This document shows positions 46,229-56,668 of a DNA stretch of 64,000 bases, in pieces. Position 1 is the stretch's first letter. Every line of letters begins with the position of its first letter. The notes under the pieces are model-generated. The model was not told the DNA's origin. It saw only the letters and a program-made list of their open reading frames with translations, and ran no database searches. Origin of the DNA: Mycoplasma sp. CSL7475-4 (lineage in GTDB: Bacteria; Bacillota_I; Bacilli_A; Mycoplasmatales; Metamycoplasmataceae); NCBI RefSeq assembly GCF_024834065.1, contig NZ_JANUYA010000001.1, positions 62,001-126,000 of the forward strand, given 5' to 3'. The translations under genes and the position numbers were made by a program.

Positions 46229-47520
46229 TATACTAACTCCACAAATGGTAAATCTTTTATTGTTTCTCTTAGTGCTTTACTTTTATCGTTGACTTTAAAT
46301 TTATAGCCAATATCAGCAAATGATTTAATTGCTGTTTCATATAATGATTGATCATTTAAGAAAAATAGAAACGCTAAAATATCTAATTTATCTCTATAGA
46401 AAGTGTTTTTAAAACTCAATAAAGTAACTTTTGTTTTGTTGTTTTCATCGTTTTCAACAGTTGGTAATTCTACTTCAACACCAGATGAAATTGGTGCAAC
46501 TTGATTTACATAGACAACTGTAGGAATATTGGTTGGATTATTTGAAATTTTGAATGGGTTAATAACAAAGTTAGGTTCAATCTCTTCATTAACAAGACGG
46601 TCGTTGTTGACATCGTAATAACCGTATAAATCTTTTGAACCGGTTTTGTTTTTTAATGAGTCATAATCTCATTTCAGTGAGTATGAAGTTGTATTTGCTT
46701 TAAATCCTTTGTAACCATATAGTTCTTTGTCACTTTCATGACCACTAACAAATTCAATGTCATCTTTTAGTTTTATTTTAGGTAGTTTAGAGAAATTTCA
46801 AAAGTCGTTAAAAGTTTTTACATTGCTTATTGTGTTATATCCACGAGTGAAAAATGAGTCATTATTGTTAGATGCTTCATTGTCTTTGCTTCAAACTTGT
46901 GCAAACTTTTTATCAACTGCGTATTTTGAAAGTAAATAATTTTCAAGTTCATATTTTAATTCTGAAGTGTATTTAAAGTTTTTATCAATTTTTTTCAATT
47001 GATCTTTATCGGAAATTTTGAAATAAGCGTTTACAAATAACATTTTTTCAATTTCTTGACGAATTTGTGTTTTTTCGTTCAGTCAAATAATGCTAAATTG
47101 ATCTTGTGTTAATGGTTTATCTTTTTCAATATCACCAATACTTTGAACATCTTCCACACTTAAAATTCTGTCTCTATTTCAATCGATTACTTTTTGTGCA
47201 AAATAGAAAGGATCTTTTTGTAATTCATTTCTTTCATATAACTGGAATGCTTGATAAGAATCAATGAATAATTTTGAACTTCTATCTTTGAAAGTATTGA
47301 TGTATGTTTCGTCTAAATTGCTTGATGAATTAAAAGGAATACCGTATAAAGATAGCAATGTAGCGTGTGAAAATTCTGTTTTTAATTGCTCTACAGAAAA
47401 CTTACGGATTTCATCATCTTGTTTTAATTTTGCTGTGGTATCAATTGTTTGGCCACAAGCAATCACTGAAAAAGGTGTTATAGCAGATACGCTAGCAAGT
47501 AATAATTTAATTTTTTTCAT
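46228..47520 (-). CDS. P60-type lipoprotein of the HinT locus
   Basis: The 430-residue protein has a type II signal peptide with lipobox V-I-A-C and modified Cys22 (K-K-I-K-L-L-L-A-S-V start). The mature part is soluble, rich in Lys, Asn and Asp, and lacks recognised enzyme motifs. The identification as the M. hominis P60-like partner of P80 and HinT rests on locus order, lipoprotein type and size, not on a detected domain. It lies 6 nt after the P80 gene and is coupled to hinT by TAATG. Confidence 0.75.
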
Positions 47521-47526
47521 ATATAC

Positions 47527-49755
47527 CTACTTTCCTGCCTTTGTAATTGTTTTTAAAGTTTCATAAATAATCGCACTAGCATCTTTGGTGTATGAATCGT
47601 TATTGTGTGTGAAATATACTTTGCCTTGATTTATTTCAAAATTAGAGTCATATCCATCTTCTGCTCTTTGTTTCATTCAACTTTCAACGCCTTTAACTAG
47701 ATCTAATGATTTTTTATGTTTGTTTGCGTTTAAAACATTGACATTTAATTTAATGATTTCATCTATTTCATTGTCAGTGATTTTGTCAACAAATTTATAT
47801 GTGATAGACTTATCGCTTTTGTCTGTTACAAAATAATCTGATTTCATGAATGTTTTAAAATTATCGTCTTTAAGCATATCTTCAAGAACAATTTCAGACA
47901 TATCCATAGATCTATTAATCAAGTTTAAGGCGTTATATTTATTGCCATTAGCTGATGATTTATATTTATTGCTTAATAAGAAATCACTTTTAATCATTTC
48001 TTTAATAATTTCTTCGTTAGATTGAGAATTACCGTTATTTAGCTGTGATAATTGTTTAACATCTACTAAAGTAATTCCTTTTGAAGTTAAAATAACTTTT
48101 GTTTTTGCTGAGCCATGTAATGTGTAAAAAGTACTAATTTTATTGTTAGTTGAATCTTCGAACAATTGAATTATTGGTTTAACAACTAATTCATTGTATT
48201 TATCTTGATAAATACCTTCTTTTTTCACATCGCTTGCTTCATCAAAAGCTTTAATAATTTCTTTATTGAAATCAGCAATTTTTGTTTGTGCTTCTTCTTT
48301 AGATTGTGCACTAGCAACAGCATCTTTAGGGTCTTCTAAACCTAAATATTGAATAATGTTTGTTCTTATGTCGCTTAATGTTTTAAATAGATCAACATCT
48401 TTGCTACTATCGTTGCCTAATACTAGGTTGTCGAAAACAGAAAAAGCTTGTAAGGTTTTGTCATTTTTTGAAGTTAATAAGCCAGTTATTGAAACTAAAC
48501 CTTCACTACCTCAATTAGATTTTATACTTTGGTCATCTAAAGCAATAACAGACAACAATGTACCATAATCTGCAATTTCTTTGTTTAATGTAGTTGATTT
48601 ATTTTCAGTTGCTTCTTTAACAAATTCATCATAACTTTTGAATGTGTTTTTAACCTTTTCGAATGATGTTTCAGCTTTAAACGGAGCATTTTCATTATCA
48701 ATTGGTCAGTAGAACATCAATCTTTTAAATGCCTCTCTATCAATTGTTCATTTAGCCTCTTTACCTTCCTCTTTTTTAGCTGGAGCAATTCCAGGTAAAG
48801 TAAATTGACTAATTAAGAAAGGATTATCGTTGCTTAAATAAAAATCAATGAATTTTGATGCATCTTTGTACTCTGCGTAATTTTCTTCATCAACAACATA
48901 ACTGTTAGTCATAAATGTCATTTTTTCTTTAATTTGGTCAATTTCGAAATAGTTGACATTTTTTTTGAAAAATGGAAATACCCTTTGTCCCACTTCATAT
49001 AGCACTTGGTTTGTAGGTTTACCATTTTCATCTAACTTGTAAATAGTTGTTTTAGCAACTCTATCAATATCATCAATATTGAATTGAGTATTTAATTGGA
49101 AACGACGTAAAGCATCTTTTTTAATTTCATCGTAAACTCTAAGTGTTACAGCTTCATTAATTGATTTTGCACCTTGAAAATTTTTAATTAAGAAATCATT
49201 AAAAGCTTGCTCTCATTTAGAAAAACCAAATGTTTTTATCATTTGTTCTTTAATATCTAAAAGTAAATCTTTATGTTTCTTAGTTAATTCTTCAATTGGT
49301 TTTAAAGCAATATCAGTTCTTTCTTTTTCATTGGTTTTAAGTGAAGCGTTCCATAATCTTTGGTATTCTTTGGATGCCTTAACTTCTTTGTTGTATAGAT
49401 AAAATATCGCCGATTTGAATGCGTTGTCTAACATCAATTTTGGATTGCTTTTTTCATCTGTAGAGCTGTTTTTTAATACATCTCCTAGATTAAAACCAAT
49501 TGATTTAGAATTTTCATCAGGGGTTTTAAAATGAAACACAACTGTATCATTTTTTAAAGGATCATTATATTTTTTAACTAAACTATTTGCAACTAAAGGA
49601 ATTGTGATACCACTTGCTACAGTGGCAGCAATTGATGATGCAATAACTCAGAATTTTCAATTTTTTTTCTTTGGTGATTTTGGATTTTGACTATCTTCTT
49701 GTTGAGCGTTTTTTCTAGTTAGACGCTCAAAAAATGTTTCTTTTTTCTTTCCCAT
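47527..49755 (-). CDS. P80-type membrane protein of the HinT locus
   Basis: The 742-residue protein has a basic N-terminal cytoplasmic part of about 33 residues and one hydrophobic anchor (about 34-58). The long extracellular region is helical and polar. The absence of a lipobox matches M. hominis P80, which is anchored by an uncleaved N-terminus and partly secreted. It is the first gene of the P80-P60-hinT operon with an AAAGGA ribosome binding site. The start lies opposite the leaderless gene at 49827. Confidence 0.75.
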
Positions 49756-49826
49756 TTTAATCCTTTCATTACATAAAATATTCTTTATTATACTAGATTA
49801 TATATATAGTTATATATAATAAATGT

Positions 49827-50420
49827 ATGAACGATGAATTTATAAGTGTATTTTCTGAATTTTTAGCAATATTAAATACAGAAGCAATGATGTGATCATT
49901 GTCACCTTTAACACACAAAAAATTCAATAAAACTCAATCAACTTTCAATCATTTTTCAGTAAGTTTATACTTCAATGATTTCTTAATATTGAGAGAAAAA
50001 TACCCCGAAAATTTCAGATTTGAGGGCTGAATGTATGAAAACAAAAGTTTTATGCCTTATTTTTATTATGATTCAAAAAAAGTGCATATCTCTTTAATTA
50101 TCCCAACAAATATTGATCAATTTACTGAAAAATTAACAAAAATTAACAAAATACGTTTGTGTTATTGAGGCAATAATCACAAAAGTTTACTGTTAAAAAT
50201 CAAAGGCTCAAGAACCAAACACATTGATATAGATGAATTAATAGATCTGTTTTATATCAAAAAAAATACACAGTTTATTATTACGGAAGATAGCATTTAC
50301 AATTTTACTGTTTGAAACAATTTGAATTGAAACAATATGAATTATTTTGAAATACAAAATATAAGATTCCAATATTTTAATGAATTTGAGAAGTACCTAA
50401 ATTTTATTAACATAAGTTAA
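49827..50420 (+). CDS. Protein of unknown function (197 aa)
   Basis: The protein is soluble and rich in aromatic residues and Asn, with no membrane segment. The pattern H-F-S-V-S-L-Y-F-N-D-F-L-I-L-R near residue 42 is faintly reminiscent of LicD-type nucleotidyltransferases, but the key aspartates are not evident, so I leave it unassigned. A TATAAT box at 49815-49820 lies 6 nt upstream of the ATG with no ribosome binding site, so it is probably leaderless. Confidence 0.75.
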
Positions 50421-50450
50421 TATTTTCTTTTTTAAGATAAAATAATCGTT

Positions 50451-51197
50451 ATGAAAAATATAAAGTTAAACAATTTAAAAGAGAACAAAAATTACCTGTT
50501 CTTAACGCTAGGGCTATTTATTTTGTTAGGTTCGTTTATTTTTATTTTGATGGATTCTATCAATTACAATTCTTCCTACGAAATAGATTTAAAAACATTA
50601 ACACCAACTGTTTATGCTTTGTTTAAACACGCAGGGACAATATTTTATTTCACTTACTTGACAAACTTATTTACTGGTATAACATTGATTTTGTTTTCTA
50701 TAATTAAAAATAGAGAAAAGATACTAAAAATGTTCGTTATTTCTGTCGGTCTGATTACTATCACGTTTTTAGTTTATTGACTGTTATTATCATGAAGAAA
50801 GGAAACATGATCTACATTCTACTCTGCAATAAGATCAACAATCACACACGCAATTAACCCAGTAATCGCTTTTGTTGTGTTGTTTTTATTGAGAAAAACA
50901 GCAGTGATATCGAGCAAGGAAATAAAAACTACAGCAATCATTACAATTGCGTACTGCCTATTTGCACTGATAATTTATTTTGCTTCTTACAATAAATTTG
51001 TCGAGGGTGCAGGTGTTACAATATATTCATTTTTAAACTTTACTAAACCGCTATTTTATACCGGAGGAAATTTAGGGGTAGTTATATTTTTAGATATTTT
51101 AATCTTTGCTTTAGCCGTTGGTTTATCTCTAAGTACATTATTATTTTGAAAAGGAGTTTATAAAATCAAGTTTGTTAAATGTCAAAGACATAAATAA
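50451..51197 (+). CDS. Multi-helix membrane protein of unknown function (248 aa)
   Basis: Six hydrophobic helices can be drawn, at about 16-34, 60-80, 93-113, 130-150, 160-180 and 215-240. It resembles the mycoplasma-specific DUF1600-type or MAGa3780-type membrane proteins in size and layout, though this is only a resemblance. Trp codons are TGA. A TAAAAT box 7 nt before the ATG suggests another leaderless start. It lies 30 nt after the previous gene and may share its transcript. Confidence 0.78.
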
Positions 51198-51216
51198 TTT
51201 TGATTTAAAAATAACA

Positions 51217-51256
51217 CTTTAAAATATCAAGCACGGTTTGTTGTGCTTGATATTTT
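51217..51256 (+). terminator. Terminator after the 50451 membrane gene
   Basis: AATATCAAGCAC pairs with GTGCTTGATATT around an 8-nt loop and is followed by Ts. Confidence 0.85.
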
Positions 51257-51352
51257 TATTACTTGCATACAAAATTTTAAATTGAGTTGCTTTTTTTGTA
51301 AATTTTCCGGAAATTCTCTATAAATTTACTGAAAAAAGGCAAAAAACACACA

Positions 51353-51381
51353 TTTTTTTTTTTTTTTTTAGCACGTATAAA
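51353..51381 (+). promoter_or_regulatory. Promoter with a T17 tract over the -35/spacer region
   Basis: Seventeen Ts (51353-51369) are followed by AGCACG and a TATAAA -10 box (51376-51381). The tract occupies the spacer and the expected -35 position. This is the same layout as the T20 promoter at 33809-33842. Confidence 0.7.
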
Positions 51382-51448
51382 ATTTAAATACATATCTTAA
51401 ATTTATATCAAAGTATGTAAACAAAATAACTGTTATAAGGAGAAGATT

Positions 51449-51919
51449 ATGGCTAGATTTATTATTAAAACTATTGAAATTCCTTATAGGAAGGATAGTT
51501 GAGAATATCGTGAATATGAAGAATATCAAGAATATAAAAAATGTGAAAATCATATCAAAAATGTTGCTGCTGACTTCGGGTTTGTATTAAAAGATTCAGA
51601 CTCATCCTATGGAGGATATACAGAATTAAAATTCATTTTTGATACATATTCAAATAAAAATGTCCTACGGCTTGCTGATTTATTGGATGATTATATTTTT
51701 GAATATATCAGAATATTGAAATTGCGACAATCAATAAAAGAATTGGATGAAGAATCTGAAGGAAGAGACGAGGAAGATATATCTATATATAGTCAAAGAG
51801 TTTCAAACGATAATGGAATAAATAAATCAGCTGATAAAAAGCGAGAAATCTATGAAACAGCAATAAAACTACATGGTGGACAATCAAAAAATCTTAAGGC
51901 ATCGATGGATGAATATTAA
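51449..51919 (+). CDS. FGF-L domain protein under a T-tract promoter (156 aa)
   Basis: The protein is soluble with no signal peptide. Residues 19-31 are a Tyr/Glu-rich run (E-Y-R-E-Y-E-E-Y-Q-E-Y). Residues about 36-85 contain A-A-D-F-G-F-V-L-K-D-S and L-K-F-I-F-D-T-Y-S-N, then a leucine-rich helix. This part and the N-terminal K-T-I-E-I align with the restored protein at 33374-33783, so the two are paralogues. The C-terminal half is charged and has no membrane helix, unlike the paralogue. It has an AAGGAGAAG ribosome binding site and its own terminator. No known family is recognised. Confidence 0.75.
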
Positions 51920-51937
51920 ATTTCTTCGCTACTTCTA

Positions 51938-51972
51938 GTATCATTTGTAATCAAATGGTGCTTTTTTATTAT
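51938..51972 (+). terminator. Terminator after the FGF-L protein gene
   Basis: AGTATCATTTG pairs with CAAATGGTGCT, including G-U pairs, around a TAAT loop and ends in T6. Confidence 0.65.
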
Positions 51973-52054
51973 TCTTAAATATGTTGTAAATTTAAGTCAG
52001 AAAACACATAAAAACTACCGCTATAACACGATGAATTGGTTGCAAAAAATATAC

Positions 52055-52090
52055 AAAAATTAACATTCATGCGAATGTTAATTTTTTATT
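52055..52090. terminator. Terminator of rpsP-trmD-rplS
   Basis: A perfect 14-bp stem, AAAAATTAACATTC with GAATGTTAATTTTT around ATGC, has T-rich tails both ways. Confidence 0.85.
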
Positions 52091-52094
52091 GTTA

Positions 52095-52454
52095 TTATTT
52101 GTTGTTACGTTTAATTTCTTTAAGTCTTGCTGATTTACCACTTCTTTCACGAATGTAGTTTAATTTAGCACGACGAACTTTGTTTGAACGTACAACTTCA
52201 ATTTGTGCAACAAATGGTGAGTGTAATGGGAATGTTCTATCAACTCCAATACCGAATGAAATTTTTCTAACTGTAAAGTTTTCACGAGTTCCTGATTCAG
52301 TTTTGCTAATTACTAAACCTTCAAAAATTTGAATACGTTCTTTTTCACCTTCACGAATACGAACGTATACTTTAACATTATCACCAACACGAAAATCTGG
52401 GTGATCTTTACGTAATTGGCTTTGTTCTACTAATTCAATTAATTTACTTCTCAT
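52095..52454 (-). CDS. rplS: 50S ribosomal protein L19
   Basis: The 119-residue protein has the L19 features [16 protein letters not shown] and the [12 protein letters not shown] block followed by [12 protein letters not shown]. It is the last gene of rpsP-trmD-rplS and overlaps trmD by 11 nt. Confidence 0.97.
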   Translation of the reverse strand: MRSKLIELVEQSQLRKDHPDFRVGDNVKVYVRIREGEKERIQIFEGLVISKTESGTRENFTVRKISFGIGVDRTFPLHSPFVAQIEVVRSNKVRRAKLNYIRERSGKSARLKEIKRNNK

Positions 52455-53127
52455 TATTAATCCTTTCGATAATATCGGGTCTGTTTTTTAATGTTTTGTT
52501 ATATTGAGCTTCTTTTTTCCATTTTTCAATTTCAGCATGATTGCCGTTAAATAACACATCTGGAACTTTCATTCCTTTGTATTCGCGCGGACGAGTGTAT
52601 TGAGGATAATCTAATAACCCTTCATTTTGAAATGAATCAAATTGGTGTGATTCCTCTTTAATTACTCCAGGCACAAGTCTGATTATTGAATCTGCCATAA
52701 CCATTGAAGGTAATTCCCCTCCGGTTAAAACATAATCTCCAATTGAAATTTCTTCATCTACCAACTCAACAACTCTTTCGTCAAAACCTTCATAACGTCC
52801 AGAAATGAAAGTAATTTCTTTTTCGTTTGCGAGTTTGTTAGCAATAGATTGATCGAATTTTTTTCCTTGTGGTGTAACTAAAATTTTATAACCGCCTCTT
52901 TGTTTAAGCGAATCTAAAGCCAAATCAATTGGTTCAACTTGCAATAATAAACCATGTCCACCACCATAAATTTCATCGTCAACTTTATGATGTTTGTTCT
53001 TGCTGAATAATCTAAAATCAATTACTTCAATATCGATTAAATTTTTGGCAATTGCTTTAGAAATAATCGATTCTTCAACAAAGGGTTTGAAATAATTGGG
53101 AAAAAGAGTCAAAAAATTAATTTTCAT
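52444..53127 (-). CDS. trmD: tRNA (guanine-37-N1)-methyltransferase
   Basis: The 227-residue SPOUT enzyme methylates G37 and prevents frameshifting. It begins [11 protein letters not shown], has [38 protein letters not shown] and the C-terminal Y-P-Q-Y-T-R-P. Its start overlaps the rpsP stop as TAATG and its end overlaps rplS. Its single Trp codon, in E-K-W-K-K, is TGG. Confidence 0.97.
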   Translation of the reverse strand: MKINFLTLFPNYFKPFVEESIISKAIAKNLIDIEVIDFRLFSKNKHHKVDDEIYGGGHGLLLQVEPIDLALDSLKQRGGYKILVTPQGKKFDQSIANKLANEKEITFISGRYEGFDERVVELVDEEISIGDYVLTGGELPSMVMADSIIRLVPGVIKEESHQFDSFQNEGLLDYPQYTRPREYKGMKVPDVLFNGNHAEIEKWKKEAQYNKTLKNRPDIIERINNEK

Positions 53128-53396
53128 TATTTAGCTTGATTTTTTGAATTTTTAGCAAGTTTTTCATTTAAGCCGTGTTTTCTGAATAAGTCGTGAACTA
53201 CTTGTGTTAATTGAGCACCATTGTCTACTCATTTTTGCACTAATTCTTCTTTAACAAAGAATTCTTTTGTGTGAGGGTTGTATTGACCTAAAGCTTCGAT
53301 AAATTTACCATCACGTGGTGAATGTGAATCTGCTGCAACAATTTTGTATTGTGCATTAAATTTAGATCCAGTTCTTTTTAATCTAATTTTTACCAT
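53127..53396 (-). CDS. rpsP: 30S ribosomal protein S16
   Basis: The 89-residue protein has [29 protein letters not shown] and L-G-Q-Y-N-P, diagnostic of S16. The Trp is TGA. It starts the rpsP-trmD-rplS operon with an AAGGAG ribosome binding site. The leader upstream contains two consecutive hairpins. Confidence 0.96.
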
Positions 53397-53418
53397 AGAT
53401 TGTCTCCTTACATATTTG

Positions 53419-53455
53419 TTGTTGACAACTTAATGTCAAGCGCAAGTGCTTGACA
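53419..53455 (-). promoter_or_regulatory. Structured leader of the rpsP operon
   Basis: The 8-bp inverted repeat TGTCAAGC / GCTTGACA (53434-53455) has a 6-nt loop, and GTTG-TCAA-CAAC forms a smaller hairpin at 53419-53430. TTGACA sequences lie inside the repeat, so it may be an operator or attenuator, or include a -35 box. Confidence 0.45.
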
Positions 53456-53502
53456 CCAAGCCAATTGCAATATAATTCTATAACAACATTTTAAAAAGAT
53501 AA

Positions 53503-53538
53503 GAAAAAAGTGCTAAGTTTTTTTCTTGCACTTTTTCA
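53503..53538 (-). terminator. Terminator of the 53544 HAD gene
   Basis: AAAAAGTGC pairs with GCACTTTTT around a long T-rich loop. Confidence 0.6.
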
Positions 53539-53543
53539 ATATC

Positions 53544-54365
53544 TTATAAATTTTCTAAATCTTCTAACTCATTCAAAATTTTAGTCAAACCAGCGTTTGA
53601 AAAATCATAGCCGATTGCGTCGGCATTTTCTTTAACAAAATCCAAGGCCCCTGCAACGCAGATAAACTTTCCTAAATATTGTTTTGTTGGCAAATCATTA
53701 GCAGAATCTCCAATATGATAAGCATCTTTAGGATTGATTCCTAAATATTCACACACGACTGAATTTGCTATACCTTTATTGGCGTCTTTAGGGCCAACTT
53801 CGATTGTTCAACCATTAGAAACTAAGTAAAAAGCTAATTGTGGGTATTTTACAGATAATTCTTCTCATAACTGTGCCGTTTCTTCACGAGATAGACCAAA
53901 TACTAACAATTTAGAGAACTCAATAGATGTATCAATTTCCGAATAATCTTTTTTTGCTGTATCTGCTGCTCAAGCCTTCATGTATTGACTATCTAAATTG
54001 CCGCCATGATACATCATCATTTCGCCGTTAATGTAAATAAACATCTTGCGGCTTTTAAAAATTTCAATTACTTCTAGCAGTGGTTTTTTATCCAGTGTTT
54101 TACGATACAAAATGTTGTTGTTTTTATCAACTATTAGCGCCCCGTTTAAACAAACAACATACTCAGAACCAACTTTATTGGCAATATTCATTGTGAAATC
54201 TGTATTGCCACGTCCAGTTGAAAAGATTACTGGTTTGTATTTATTTAATTTTTTGGCCGTTTCAATATTTGTATCACTGACTGTACCGTGGCCATTAGGT
54301 TTGTCTAAAAAAGTACCATCAAGGTCAAGGAAATATGCCTTGGCTTTGTTTTTTAAATTTTTCAT
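53544..54365 (-). CDS. Cof-type HAD hydrolase
   Basis: The 273-residue phosphatase has F-L-D-L-D-G-T-F, F-S-T-G-R and G-D-S-A-N-D. It is a paralogue of the HAD gene at 55777, sharing the C-terminal N-A-G-L segment. Its substrate is unknown. A TATAAT box at 54372-54377 lies 6 nt upstream of the ATG with no ribosome binding site, so it is probably leaderless and is transcribed separately from pepC. Confidence 0.92.
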
Positions 54366-54427
54366 GTGTTAATTATAACAAAGTAATTTTTTATTTGCAT
54401 ATGGAATTATTTCTATAAAGACAATAA

Positions 54428-54451
54428 AAAATAGGATTTAGCATCCTAAAT
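54428..54451 (-). terminator. Terminator of pepC
   Basis: On the minus strand TAGGAT pairs with ATCCTA and is followed by T6, immediately after the stop. Confidence 0.65.
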
Positions 54452-55777
54452 TTATAGCATTGAAAGTGGATCTCATGGTTCAATTTCAATAGCTTCTTTT
54501 TTATTGGCTTCAACAGTTGTATTTGAACAAAAATCAGGATTAACAATAACACTGTAAACATACTCGTCAAATCATTTATCACTCATTGAGAAATAACCTT
54601 TATTGCCGTTTTCATCACCCCATGAGTTTTCAACTTCTCATTTAATTGGATTATCGTTTTCGTCCAAATCAACACCTACAAAAGTCATAGCGTGGTTAGG
54701 TGTTGACATTTTAAAGTTCAATCTGTCCGCTTTTGATAAAACATTATTTAATTCGAATGCTTCATCAATATTATAAAGTCTTGTATCCATTAGTCCGTTT
54801 TTACGGTCGATTTGTGGACCCATATCGCAAGCAAATCATACTGGCTCACCCGCTTTAATACTTTTGATGGTTGCTTTTTTCAATTCATCCATCGAAACAT
54901 TTATGAATGATAAGTGTCTACTTTCTACTGGTCCTCTAAAATATTTAGCTTGTAATTTGGTGTTAACTGGGTAAATATCTCTTGGATCAGCATATAGGTT
55001 GATTAAATTTTTATATGTTGGGGTTGTGTATTTTTCCAATCATTCTAAAGGTGTTATGTCAGAAATTTTGTGAAATTTCTTATCTTTATCACGGTATTCA
55101 AAATCAAATTTGATTGGAGGCAATCCTAATGATTTGGCACAAATATCAAAGACTTTTTGCATTGCTTGTGTTTTAACTTGTTGCAATTCAGTATTATTTG
55201 CATTTTTTTGTTGAAGTTCTCTTAATATTTTAGTTGTTGATAGTAAGTGAATTTCTAGCACAGAGTTCATTTGTGCGGTGTTTGAAGCGTTAAAAGTTTC
55301 AGGCATAATTGACTTAGGAACTACACCATATTTTGTAATTAAACCTTCTGATCATTCTCAAAAACCACCATCTTGGTGACCAAAACCTAAAAACATTTCA
55401 AATAGACGATCTTGGTATTTCAATTCAGGGTGTTCAATAATCAATTCTAAATAGGTGTTGGCTTTTTCCATTTTTTCCCAAAACATTGTGTAGGCCTGAG
55501 AATATTCAAAACTTTCAACATTTAATTTTTCCATTGTGATTGGTTTTAAAATATTTAATGCCGCAAAAATTCAACATCTTCCAGATGATTTTTGATTAGT
55601 CATTCCGGCTTTTTTAGTTTGATTGCTAAATTCATTATTATGAAAAGCACGTACCTCGTTGTTGTAGGTTGCATTGTAAACGCCATTTTTTGTAACTGCG
55701 TTTTCAACAATTTTGTTTACTTTGTTTTTTTGGTATTCACTATAAAAGTTTTTTATCATATCAAATTCTAATTTCAT
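54452..55777 (-). CDS. pepC: C1-family aminopeptidase (PepC/bleomycin hydrolase type)
   Basis: The 441-residue cytosolic cysteine peptidase trims peptides taken up from the host. The catalytic Cys is in Q-K-S-S-G-R-C-W-I-F-A at about residue 68. The catalytic His is in T-P-N-H-A-M-T-F-V-G and the Asn in V-E-N-S-W-G-D-E. Family members are hexamers with the active sites inside. The start overlaps the upstream HAD stop as TAATG. The C-terminal tail, which self-caps the active site in relatives, ends D-P-L-S-M-L. Confidence 0.94.
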
Positions 55778-56604
55778 TATTTACTCTCCTTTTCGTTTAT
55801 AAATTTTTCAAAATTTTGAATAGTTCTGCTCAAGCCAGCATTGGCGAAATTTTCGCCAATAAAGTTTGCAACTTTTTTTACTTCATCGTCAGCATTACCC
55901 ATTGCTACTAAATAACCTGTATCAGGCAGAGCTAGAACATCATTGCGTGAGTCACCTATGTGTGCGCATTTTTTAATGTCAATGTTTAATAGTTGGGCCA
56001 CAAAAGCATTTGAGGTTCCTTTTGTAGCTTTTTTGTCAGTAACTTCTATTGAATAACCATGCGAAACAACGTGAGTTGATAAATTAGGAAAATTTGTATT
56101 AATGTATTTTTCTAATTGGGCAATTTCCTCAAGTCCTGGACCAAAAACCAGTGTTTGGCGTATGTTTTGTGTTAAATCAAAATCATCGTAACTTATTTTA
56201 TTAAACCTTTTTACTCAATCTCTTTTATCTCAAGTAAACTTATCACCAAAGTGATATATATTATCAATACCATTTACAATAAAATTAAGTTTTTTACTCA
56301 TAAAGTATTGAAAAAGTTGTAATTTTGTGTCGTTTTCAATTAATATTTCTCTCACAAAATTACCTTGACTATCAATTACTACACCTCCAGTCGAACACAC
56401 GGCGTAAGGAGCATTAATCATTGCCATTATTTCAGCTACAGCACCGGTTGGTCGGCGACCAGTTGAAATAATTACTGGTTTAATTTTTTGTAATTCGCGC
56501 AGAAAATTCTTATTTTCTTCAGTTAAAAAACCTGTTTCATCGGTTTTGTCAATCATTGTTCCGTCAAGATCAATGAAATAACCTTCTATATAATCTTTAT
56601 GCAT
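55777..56604 (-). CDS. Cof-type HAD hydrolase
   Basis: The 275-residue phosphatase has F-I-D-L-D-G-T-M, I-S-T-G-R-R-P and H-I-G-D-S-R-N-D. It is coupled to pepC by TAATG and is a paralogue of the 53544 gene. TATAAT at 56613-56618 lies 8 nt before the ATG, so any leader would be only 1-2 nt. The substrate is unknown. Confidence 0.92.
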
Positions 56605-56635
56605 AATTTAATATTATAGTATTTTTAAAAAAAGC

Positions 56636-56664
56636 ATTAAAAAAGCACAAAATGTGCTTTTAAT
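56636..56664 (-). terminator. Terminator of the substrate-binding lipoprotein gene
   Basis: AAAAGCACA pairs with TGTGCTTTT and T residues follow on the minus strand. Confidence 0.75.
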
Positions 56665-56668
56665 TGTT

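Noticed and set aside
51276-51340. Similarity of TTGAGTTGCTTTT near 51281 to a stretch near 61796, and of TTTACTGAAAAAA near 51328 to 648
   Set aside because: The shared stretches are short and AT-rich, so chance similarity cannot be excluded by eye.
53400-53480. CIRCE heat-shock operator in the rpsP leader
   Set aside because: The inverted repeat does not contain the TTAGCACTC / GAGTGCTAA arms.
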